From Acidobacteriota bacterium (lineage in GTDB: Bacteria > Acidobacteriota > Thermoanaerobaculia > Multivoradales > JAHEKO01), in contig JAUWSP010000012.1 of assembly GCA_030610025.1 (NCBI GenBank), positions 1 through 15,542 on the forward strand: a stretch of DNA of 15,542 bases, read 5' to 3'. The notes under the pieces are model-generated. The model worked only from the letters and a program-made list of their open reading frames with translations. It was not told the DNA's origin and did no database searches. How positions within the stretch are numbered: position 1 is the stretch's first letter; the number at the start of each line of letters is the position of its first letter. The translations under genes and the position numbers were made by a program. Positions 1 to 5,950 of the stretch are shown here, one piece after another.

Positions 1-312
1 AGCCCGCAACAGCTCGAGGAGGTCGAAGGCCTCGGCCCCAAGACAGCCAAGGCCATTCTGGCGTGGGCCGCCGACCAGGCGAAATCCCTGCAGCAGGCGA
101 AAACCGAGGACTCAGCAGCAACCGAGCCTGAGGCCGAGCTTGCCGCAGCGGTGATGGATGAAGGGGACGACTTCATGGCTGCATTGAGCCAAGCTCTGGC
201 AGAGGCTGAGAAGGGCGAGGCCGACGCCGCGGCGATGGCGGAGGCACCCGTCGAAGAACCTTCGACAGAGCAAGAACGGCCTGCTTCGGACAAGCAGACC
301 GGCGAAGAGTGA
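1..312 (+). CDS. nusA: Transcription termination/antitermination factor NusA, C-terminal end (partial)
   Basis: This is the last 103 codons of a reading frame open from base 1 and ending at TGA 310-312; the start lies outside the window. The first visible residues contain a helix-hairpin-helix signature (LEEVEGLGPKTAKAIL, residues 5-20 of the fragment), as found in the C-terminal repeats of NusA in many bacteria. It is followed by about 80 residues of acidic Ala/Glu-rich, low-complexity tail. The gene lies 48 nt upstream of infB in the same direction, the classic nusA-infB arrangement. NusA binds RNA polymerase and modulates pausing, termination and antitermination. The KH and S1 domains that would prove the identity are off the edge, so the call rests on the HhH motif, the acidic tail and synteny. 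Confidence 0.75.
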   Translation, partial: SPQQLEEVEGLGPKTAKAILAWAADQAKSLQQAKTEDSAATEPEAELAAAVMDEGDDFMAALSQALAEAEKGEADAAAMAEAPVEEPSTEQERPASDKQTGEE

Positions 313-360
313 AGCAGGTAGCAATCGTTGGCTGAACGGTACTGGGGAGCTTCATAGGAA

Positions 361-2820
361 ATGGGAAAGATTCGGGTCAGAGATCTGGCGCAGAAAATGG
401 GCGTCCCAGAACAGGATCTCCTGTTCAAGCTGAAGTCCATCGGCGTCCGACTGGATGAAGAGAACCCCGAGATCGATACCGGTGTGATCCAGGCGATCCT
501 GGAGGGCAAGAGACTTCCACAACCTCGCGAAGTAATCCTGAGGGATGCGGAGGCCAAGGCGAGCGCCACGACTGCCGCCCCCCGACGACGCCCTGCACCG
601 AGACGAATGCCGACCAGCCCCGTGCGTCCTGGCCGGCGGCGTCCGATGATTCAAAGGGTAGAGCCTCGGATCAAGACACTTCCGGGCACCGAGCCTCCCA
701 AGGTCGACAAGCCCCCTGTCGAGGTGAGCCCTGTACCTCCCGAGGTCACGGCTTCACAAGAGACCGGGCAGACGACCGCGGTCCCTCCAACATCCGCCAC
801 TGCCGCCCCGACGGTGGAGGCCGGAACAGCCGGGTCTCCTGTCAGCAAGGATTCCCTGACTCCTGGCGCTGCTACCAAGAGCGCGACGACACCCTCCATC
901 CTGGCCGACGGCAAAGCCGCTTCGCGGGGCAAGGGAGCCAAGCCAGGCCTGACCAAGATCGACCTGTCGAAGGGACGAAGTCAGCGGCGAGCGGAGCGTA
1001 GAAAGTCAGACAGCGCCGGGGCTGGGCAGGTCCTGACCTTCAAGACCTCGGCCCCCGACGCACCCATCACACTGTCGGAGGGGATGACCGTCCGAGAATT
1101 CGCCGACAAGCTCGGAGTCAAGGCGAAGGATCTCATCCAGGTCCTCCTCAGGCGCGGAGTCATGGCCACCATCAACCATGTGCTGGAGACCGATCTGGCT
1201 CTGGAAATTGCCGAACAGCATGGCATTGAAGCCTCGGTGGTCACGTTTGAAGAGGAAATGCAGCTGCAACAGGGGCAGGCCCTGGACCCCGAGGAGGAAG
1301 GAGCTACCACACCTCGTGATCCCGTCGTCACCATCATGGGACATGTCGACCATGGCAAGACGACACTCCTCGACGCCATCCGATCCTCGAAGATCACGGA
1401 GAGCGAGTTCGGCGGCATAACCCAACACATCGGCGCCTATCAGGTCGAAGTCAATGGCAAGAAGATCGTATTCCTCGACACACCTGGTCACGAGGCCTTC
1501 ACGATGATGCGCGCCAGGGGTGCGCGATCCACCGATATCGTGGTTCTCGTGGTGGCTGCGGACGACGGAGTCATGCCCCAGACTGTCGAGGCCATCGATC
1601 ACGCGCGAGCTGCTGGTGTGCCGATCATCGTCGCCATCAACAAGATCGACAAGACCGATGCCAACTCTGACCGAGTCAAGAAGGAGCTCGCAGAGCACGA
1701 TCTGGCTGTCGAGGATTGGGGTGGCGAGACCGTTGCAGTTCCGATCTCCGCTCTCAAGAACGAAGGCATCTCCGAGTTGATGGAGATGATCCTCCTGACT
1801 GCGGATCTGGCGGACTTGAAGGCCAACCCGGGCCTCCCGGCCCAGGGTGTCGTTCTGGAGGCGCGAAAGGAAGTCGGTCGCGGCATCGTCGCAACCGTGT
1901 TGGTGCAGGACGGGGCCATGCAGCGTGGCGACATCTTCGTAGCAGGCGCGACATGGGGCCGGATCCGCTCCATGATGGACGACCTGGGTCAGAAGATTCA
2001 GGAAGCCGGACCGGCCACTCCAGCCGAAGTTACGGGTTTCGGCACCGTCCCGGAGGCCGGCGATCTCTTCCAGGTGGTCGAAGAGGAGGCCAAGGCCCGC
2101 GCCATCTCCGAGTTCCGCCACCACGAGAAGCGTATCCGAGAGCTCGCACCGAGCATCGGGAAAACCTCTCTCGAACAACTGTTCAGCCAGCTACAGCAGG
2201 GTGAGAGCAAGGAGCTGCCCATCGTCCTGAAGGCCGATGTCAAGGGCTCGGTCGAGGTCCTGCGAGACACCCTCACCAAGCTATCAACCGACCAGGTCAA
2301 GCTGCAGGTGATTCGCGCGGCGGTGGGTGCTATCACGACCGACGACGTGATTCTCGCCTCAGCCTCGGGAGCGGTGGTGGTCGGTTTCAACGTGCGGCCA
2401 GAGCGCAAGGCGATGGACTTGGCGGTCCAGGAAGAAGTCGACGTTCGCCTGCACACCGTCATCTATGAGTTGAGTGATGAAATCCGCAAAGCGATGGTCG
2501 GTTTGCTCGAACCTACTTTCAAGGAGGTACAGACCGGACGGGCGGAGGTCCGCGAGACCTTCAGCGTCCCCAAGCTGGGCGTCGTCGCCGGCTGCCATAT
2601 CGTCGAGGGCGTCATTCCTCGCAGCGCTTCGGTACGACTCCTGCGAGACAACATCGTGGTCTACGAAGGCAAGATCGGCTCCCTGCGGCGGTTCAAGGAT
2701 GACGTCTCCGAGGTCCGCACAGGATTCGATTGCGGCATCCGTCTAGATCGCTATCAAGATGTCAAACCCGGAGACACGATCGAGGCATTCGTCCAAGAAG
2801 AGGTCGCTCCATCTCTCTGA
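361..2820 (+). CDS. infB: Translation initiation factor IF-2
   Basis: IF-2 is the GTPase that delivers initiator fMet-tRNA to the 30S subunit and promotes 50S joining. The 819-residue protein has an IF2-N domain at about residues 1-52, then a basic Pro/Ala/Thr-rich linker to about residue 235, a second IF2-N-like module (about 239-300), then the GTPase core. G motifs are complete: GHVDHGKT at 327-334, [10 protein letters not shown] (switch I), DTPGHEAF from 373, NKID at 427-430 and a SAL motif near 462. The EF-Tu-like domain II, the IF-2-specific domain ([11 protein letters not shown]) and the C-terminal fMet-tRNA-binding barrel follow. Its length lies between B. subtilis (about 716) and E. 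coli (890). ATG 361 fits the conserved N-terminus; GGGGAG (344-349) is a slightly distant Shine-Dalgarno sequence. It is preceded by nusA, and no ylxR lies between them. Confidence 0.98.
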   Translation: MGKIRVRDLAQKMGVPEQDLLFKLKSIGVRLDEENPEIDTGVIQAILEGKRLPQPREVILRDAEAKASATTAAPRRRPAPRRMPTSPVRPGRRRPMIQRVEPRIKTLPGTEPPKVDKPPVEVSPVPPEVTASQETGQTTAVPPTSATAAPTVEAGTAGSPVSKDSLTPGAATKSATTPSILADGKAASRGKGAKPGLTKIDLSKGRSQRRAERRKSDSAGAGQVLTFKTSAPDAPITLSEGMTVREFADKLGVKAKDLIQVLLRRGVMATINHVLETDLALEIAEQHGIEASVVTFEEEMQLQQGQALDPEEEGATTPRDPVVTIMGHVDHGKTTLLDAIRSSKITESEFGGITQHIGAYQVEVNGKKIVFLDTPGHEAFTMMRARGARSTDIVVLVVAADDGVMPQTVEAIDHARAAGVPIIVAINKIDKTDANSDRVKKELAEHDLAVEDWGGETVAVPISALKNEGISELMEMILLTADLADLKANPGLPAQGVVLEARKEVGRGIVATVLVQDGAMQRGDIFVAGATWGRIRSMMDDLGQKIQEAGPATPAEVTGFGTVPEAGDLFQVVEEEAKARAISEFRHHEKRIRELAPSIGKTSLEQLFSQLQQGESKELPIVLKADVKGSVEVLRDTLTKLSTDQVKLQVIRAAVGAITTDDVILASASGAVVVGFNVRPERKAMDLAVQEEVDVRLHTVIYELSDEIRKAMVGLLEPTFKEVQTGRAEVRETFSVPKLGVVAGCHIVEGVIPRSASVRLLRDNIVVYEGKIGSLRRFKDDVSEVRTGFDCGIRLDRYQDVKPGDTIEAFVQEEVAPSL

Positions 2821-2840
2821 GGCCGGTAGAGCAGCACACA

Positions 2841-2930
2841 TTCTCCAACTGAAACAACGCTGCAGAGAGCTCGTCGAGCCGGCAGAGTGACTTCTACAGA
2901 GAACGGCACGTAGAAGCGCAGTTGGTAGGA
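2841..2930 (+). promoter_or_regulatory. Possible three-way-junction RNA leader upstream of DUF503-rbfA
   Basis: The 133-nt infB-DUF503 spacer can fold into one closed structure. P1 pairs CCAACTG (2845-2851) with CAGTTGG (2919-2925), and 4 more pairs (2841-2844 with 2927-2930, one G-U) extend it past a single bulged U. Inside it are P2 (CTGC 2860-2863 with GCAG 2882-2885, then GCTC 2869-2872 with GAGC 2876-2879) and P3 (CTTCTAC 2891-2897 with GTAGAAG 2910-2916, 12-nt loop). The pairings are read from sequence; folding and function are inferred. It could be a regulatory leader or an RNase III processing site. I recognise no known riboswitch consensus. Confidence 0.4.
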
Positions 2931-2953
2931 ACGGGTATCCACGAGGTGTCAAC

Positions 2954-3247
2954 ATGGTTGTCGTCGTCTCGGTTTTCGAGCTACACATCCCGGAAGGACG
3001 CAGCCTCAAGCAGAAACGACGCGTTATCAAGGGCATCATGGAACGAGTTCACCACCGCTACAGGGTTTCCATCGCCGAGACCGATTACCATGACCTGCAT
3101 CAGCGAGCCGAAATCGCAATTGCCGCAGTTCACCGCTCTCGGTCCGAGATGGAGCGAATGTTGCAAGGTATCCGCAACCTCGTCGAGGAGACGCCAGGGG
3201 CTATGTTGCTCTCATGGGATCCTCAGTACCTGGAGAGTGCTGGATGA
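2954..3247 (+). CDS. ylxP: DUF503 (YlxP-like) family protein
   Basis: A 97-residue DUF503 protein. It opens with a beta-strand (MVVVVSVFELHIP), then the family's SLKQKRRVIKGI motif (residues 18-29) and the VSIAETDYHDLHQRAEIAIAAV core, ending in a helix. YlxP-type proteins sit between infB and rbfA in many genomes; a ribosome-related role is suspected from that position but the biochemical function is not established. Start ATG 2954 has GAGGTG at 2943-2948 as ribosome binding site. Its stop overlaps the rbfA start as ATGA (3244-3247), so the two are probably translationally coupled. It follows an unusually long, structured 133-nt spacer after infB. Confidence 0.92.
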   Translation: MVVVVSVFELHIPEGRSLKQKRRVIKGIMERVHHRYRVSIAETDYHDLHQRAEIAIAAVHRSRSEMERMLQGIRNLVEETPGAMLLSWDPQYLESAG

Positions 3248-3603
3248 GCCGTCGAACACACATGGTCGAGGACCTGTTGCGAACCGAGATCTCGCAGATC
3301 ATCCTGCGTCGGATCCAGGATCCGCGGGTGACGATGGCCTCCGTTTCGGCGGTGGACGTCAGCCCCGACCTGAAGCGGGCCATCGTCCAGGTCTCCGTCC
3401 TCGGGACCGACGAAGAGCGTGAGGCCAGTATCGAGGCTCTGCGGCACGCCCAGGGGTTCATCCGATCCTGTCTTGCCAAGGGCCTGAAGCGAATGCGTAT
3501 CATCCCCGAGTTGCTCTTCGAGCTTGACCGGGGGGCAGAGTACAGTCAGAAAATCAGTGACCTGTTGGAGAAACTTGATGACCACGAACACGAAAGCACC
3601 TGA
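3244..3603 (+). CDS. rbfA: 30S ribosome-binding factor RbfA
   Basis: RbfA is a small KH-like protein that binds immature 30S subunits and helps 16S rRNA 5'-end maturation and cold adaptation. The 119-residue product shows the family pattern: RRTHMVEDLLRTEISQII at the N-terminus, then PRVTMASVSAVDVSPDLKRA with the typical VSPDL, a middle helix (ALRHAQGFIRSCLAKGL) and the closing RIIPELLFELDRGAEYSQKI. I chose ATG 3244 because the homology begins there, GGAGAG (3232-3237) is correctly spaced, and it forms an ATGA overlap with DUF503. An in-frame ATG at 3214 would add ten residues and overlap DUF503 more deeply. The 3' end overlaps nrnA by 26 nt. Confidence 0.95.
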   Translation: MSRRTHMVEDLLRTEISQIILRRIQDPRVTMASVSAVDVSPDLKRAIVQVSVLGTDEEREASIEALRHAQGFIRSCLAKGLKRMRIIPELLFELDRGAEYSQKISDLLEKLDDHEHEST

Positions 3604-4555
3604 GAACCTTCTCAAGAAACTACGCTCCGGACATCGCTATGTCATCACGAGCCACATCAATCCTGACGGAGACGCCATCGGCTCGTCATTGGGTCTCGTC
3701 CGCATCCTGAGGAACATCGGCAAGGGCGCTGTCGTTTGGAGCAGGGACGAGCCTCCCAAGCTCTACCGATCGCTGGCTGGCAGCGACCGCATGCACGTCG
3801 GCCCCGAACCACCGGCCGGTTTTCCCGAGTCCTTCGACGGCGCCATCGTTCTGGAGTGCCCAACCCTGGATCGTTGCGGATTGGAGGAGCATCTGGCCGA
3901 CATGTCGATCATCAATATCGATCATCACCTGGGCAACGAGCACTACGGCGAGGTCAACTGGGTCGACACCGCCGCTCCCTCTCTCGGAGAGATGATCTAC
4001 CGCCTTTCGCAGGGCTTGATGGTCAACCTCGATCAGGAGACGGCCACCGCCCTCTACCTCACACTGGTAACCGACACCGGGGGCTTCCGGTTTGCCAATT
4101 CGACTCCCGCTGCCTTTTCGGCCGCGTCTGCATTGGTCACCGAGGGGGCGCATCCCGAACAGGTCGCCCACTGGCTCTACGAAAGCCAGCCGGAGTCCGC
4201 TGTTCGTCTACTCGGAGAGATGCTCAAGACGCTGGAAATCCATGGTGAACGAATTGCAACGGCAATCGTCACCCAGGAAATGTTCGATACTGCCGGCGCC
4301 TCTTCGAGCGACACCGAAGGCCTGATCGATCATCCTCGCTCGATTGCCGGTGTAGACGCCGTAGCCCTGATTCGACAAGTCGATGAGGAGCATTTCAAAG
4401 TATCGTTACGCAGCCGCGGCGACATCGACGTTGAGAAGCTGGCTCGCCAGAATGGTGGTGGCGGACACCGGAATGCCGCCGGCTATATGGCTGACGGTCC
4501 GATCGCAGATCTGCGCGAGAAAGTTGTCAAAGCGCTCCAGGCTGCCCTGAGTTGA
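3578..4555 (+). CDS. nrnA: DHH/DHHA1 phosphoesterase, bifunctional oligoribonuclease/PAP phosphatase NrnA type
   Basis: NrnA-family enzymes remove nucleotides from very short RNAs (nanoRNA) and dephosphorylate 3'-phosphoadenosine 5'-phosphate. The 325-residue protein has DHH motif I (SHINPDGDAIGSS, D30 and D32), motif II (VLECPTLDRCG, with E93 where Asp is usual), the DHH signature D115-H116-H117, motif IV TDTGGFRF, and the C-terminal DHHA1 substrate-binding motif GGGGHRNAAGY at 293-303. ATG 3578 is preferred: GGAG (3567-3570) lies 7 nt upstream and the homology starts soon after; it sits inside the last 26 nt of rbfA. An in-frame ATG at 3524 lies deeper in rbfA and adds unconserved sequence. 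truB follows 4 nt after the stop. Confidence 0.93.
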   Translation: MTTNTKAPENLLKKLRSGHRYVITSHINPDGDAIGSSLGLVRILRNIGKGAVVWSRDEPPKLYRSLAGSDRMHVGPEPPAGFPESFDGAIVLECPTLDRCGLEEHLADMSIINIDHHLGNEHYGEVNWVDTAAPSLGEMIYRLSQGLMVNLDQETATALYLTLVTDTGGFRFANSTPAAFSAASALVTEGAHPEQVAHWLYESQPESAVRLLGEMLKTLEIHGERIATAIVTQEMFDTAGASSSDTEGLIDHPRSIAGVDAVALIRQVDEEHFKVSLRSRGDIDVEKLARQNGGGGHRNAAGYMADGPIADLREKVVKALQAALS

Positions 4556-4559
4556 ACTC

Positions 4560-5468
4560 ATGCTCGATGGTCTCTTCTTGATCGACAAGGAGCCAGCCTG
4601 CACTTCCCACGACGTGGTTCAGCAGGTACGGAAGATCCTTGGCCAGCGCAAAATTGGGCACTGCGGGACGCTAGACCCCGGGGCGACCGGCCTCCTTGTT
4701 CTGACCCTCGGTCGCGCCACCAGGCTGACGCGATTCCTGATCCGCGCACCGAAGATCTACGACGGCGAAATTCGATTTGGTGTCACCACGGACACCTACG
4801 ACCGTCATGGCGAGATCACAGCCGAAAGCCCAATCGACGATCTCGACAGCGACGCGATCACGAGACTCATGGCAGACCTGATTGGAACTCTCGATCAGGC
4901 GGCGCCCCCCTTTAGCGCCAAGAAGTTCAAGGGCGTCAAATACTACGAGATGGCAAGGCGGGGCGAAGAGGTGCCCGAGGCGAAGAAGCAGATCACCGTT
5001 TATGAGTTTGCCGCCACTGGGCCTCTTCAGGAGGGCGTCCTGCCGTTTCGGCTCGAGTGTTCCTCCGGTACCTACGTCCGTAGCCTGGCGCATGATCTCG
5101 GCCAATCGCTCAACTGCGGAGCCCACCTTGCCGAGTTGCGCAGAATCAAGGTCGGCCCCTTCGACGTGGACCAGGCTATCTCTCTCGAACAGCTCAGCTT
5201 GCAGGCCGAGGCCGAAAACGGCCCCCAAGGGGGTTGGATTCCGATCGATCAGGTGCCGCTTCCTTTTCCGGAACTGGCCACCGACAGTCAGCAATCCAAG
5301 CGGATTACTCACGGCCAGTCCGTTCTCTTCCGAGATCTGGAGGGGGAAGAGGGAGACTGGGTAAAGCTCGTCGACCGGCGAGGACAGTTGATCGGCGTGG
5401 GTACGGTCGCAGAGCGAATCGGCAGCGGCAAGGTCGGCCTCGTGCAACCCAAGATCGTCTTTTCATAA
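4560..5468 (+). CDS. truB: tRNA pseudouridine(55) synthase TruB
   Basis: TruB makes pseudouridine 55 in the T-loop of most tRNAs and also acts as a tRNA-folding chaperone. The 302-residue protein has the catalytic motif GHCGTLDPGATGLL (residues 33-46) with nucleophile D39, the second motif YDGEIRFGVTTDTYDRHGE, and the later SSGTYVRSLAHDLG and LAELRRIKVGPF motifs. A C-terminal domain of about 80 residues follows (RITHGQSV...). The N-terminal DKEPACTSHDVV deviates slightly from the common DKPxGxTS. Start ATG 4560 lies 4 nt after the nrnA stop and has no clear Shine-Dalgarno sequence, so translation probably depends on termination-reinitiation from nrnA. Confidence 0.96.
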   Translation: MLDGLFLIDKEPACTSHDVVQQVRKILGQRKIGHCGTLDPGATGLLVLTLGRATRLTRFLIRAPKIYDGEIRFGVTTDTYDRHGEITAESPIDDLDSDAITRLMADLIGTLDQAAPPFSAKKFKGVKYYEMARRGEEVPEAKKQITVYEFAATGPLQEGVLPFRLECSSGTYVRSLAHDLGQSLNCGAHLAELRRIKVGPFDVDQAISLEQLSLQAEAENGPQGGWIPIDQVPLPFPELATDSQQSKRITHGQSVLFRDLEGEEGDWVKLVDRRGQLIGVGTVAERIGSGKVGLVQPKIVFS

Positions 5469-5540
5469 TCCCTTGCGAAGAGCGCGCTGTGCTAGCATGC
5501 GTTGTTTGCAGAAGATCGAAGCCTAGAGGAGCAAGGAGGA
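5469..5540 (+). promoter_or_regulatory. rpsO leader: Possible Shine-Dalgarno-covering stem in the rpsO leader
   Basis: CCTTGC at 5471-5476, directly after the truB stop, is complementary to GCAAGG at 5531-5536, part of the rpsO Shine-Dalgarno region. After one bulged A, two more pairs (C5470-G5538, U5469-G5539) are possible. On a transcript reading through from truB this stem would hide the ribosome binding site. A transcript begun at the internal promoter would lack the 5' arm. S15 commonly represses its own synthesis through its leader in bacteria. The pairing is seen; the control role is inferred. Confidence 0.35.
5490..5498 (+). promoter_or_regulatory. Possible extended -10 promoter for rpsO
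   Basis: TGCTAGCAT is an extended -10 element (TGn followed by TAGCAT, 4 of 6 matches to TATAAT). No good -35 stands 16-18 nt upstream; TTGCGA at 5473-5478 is too close (14 nt). Transcription would begin near 5505 and give a leader of about 43 nt. An internal promoter ahead of rpsO-pnp is common in bacteria. The evidence is a weak match plus position. Confidence 0.35.
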
Positions 5541-5547
5541 AGCAGCG

Positions 5548-5817
5548 TTGTCCCAGACCAAAGAGGTCAAGTCACAGATCATTGAAGAGTCTCGCTTGCA
5601 CGAGAACGATACCGGTTCTCCCGAGGTGCAGGTGGCGCTTCTGACGTCTCGGATCACCGAGTTGACCGAGCACTTCAAGACCCACTCCAAGGATCACCAC
5701 AGCCGAAGAGGCTTGCTCAAACTCGTCGGGCAGCGTAGACGCTTGCTCGATTACATGAAAAGGCAGGACTTCGAACGTTACCGGACCACAATCGAGCGAC
5801 TGGGCATCCGTAAGTAA
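5548..5817 (+). CDS. rpsO: 30S ribosomal protein S15
   Basis: S15 is a primary 16S rRNA-binding protein that organises the central domain of the 30S subunit. The 89-residue product matches the whole family, including the hallmark [16 protein letters not shown] (residues 21-36), the HHSRRGLL segment and LGIR near the end. The start is TTG 5548: an in-frame TAG at 5524-5526 leaves no ATG or GTG option, and the conserved N-terminus (SQTKEVK) begins exactly there. AAGGAGGA (5533-5540) is a near-perfect Shine-Dalgarno sequence 7 nt upstream. A weak start codon with a strong ribosome site is uncommon for an abundant ribosomal protein and may serve autoregulation. Confidence 0.98.
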   Translation: MSQTKEVKSQIIEESRLHENDTGSPEVQVALLTSRITELTEHFKTHSKDHHSRRGLLKLVGQRRRLLDYMKRQDFERYRTTIERLGIRK

Positions 5818-5825
5818 GAGAACCC

Positions 5826-5859
5826 CGCGCCTGTGCGCGCCCTGGAGAGATCTCCCCGG
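5826..5859 (+). other. Two small hairpins after rpsO
   Basis: Directly after rpsO, CGCGC (5826-5830) pairs with GCGCG (5835-5839) around a CTGT loop. Next, GGAG (5844-5847) pairs with CTCC (5852-5855), with CC/GG pairs outside. No T-run follows either, so neither looks like an intrinsic terminator. They may stabilise the rpsO 3' end after processing. The evidence is base pairing only. Confidence 0.3.
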
Positions 5860-5869
5860 CGGCACATCC

Positions 5870-5921
5870 ACTGGTCGTCCCTGACTGCTACTCAACCCAG
5901 TCTGAGTCGGGACCGGCCAGT
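5870..5921 (+). promoter_or_regulatory. pnp leader: Long bulged hairpin in the pnp leader (possible RNase III site)
   Basis: Bases 5870-5886 pair with 5905-5921 in 16 base pairs interrupted by two single-base bulges (C5914 and U5882), with one G-U pair (5875-5916) and an 18-nt loop. It ends 29 nt before the pnp start codon, outside the ribosome binding site AGGAAA at 5941-5946. In E. coli, a leader hairpin of pnp mRNA is cut by RNase III and PNPase then degrades the nicked duplex to repress its own synthesis. The stem here is the right kind and in the right place. Its use is inferred. Confidence 0.55.
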
Positions 5922-5950
5922 CTGCGCAAGCCAAGCGAACAGGAAACGAT

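Noticed and set aside
1006..2178. 390-codon open frame on the - strand opposite infB
   Set aside because: infB is certain on the + strand. The antisense frame has no recognisable motif and arises from codon bias in GC-rich coding DNA.
3214..3243. ATG 3214 as the rbfA start
   Set aside because: It adds ten residues with no family similarity and lies inside DUF503; ATG 3244 has GGAGAG and the ATGA junction.
3524..3577. Upstream ATG 3524 as the nrnA start
   Set aside because: It would lie 80 nt inside rbfA and add 18 unconserved residues; ATG 3578 has a well-placed GGAG.
4671..5447. 258-codon open frame on the - strand opposite truB
   Set aside because: It is a shadow of truB, with no motif and no ribosome site I could find.
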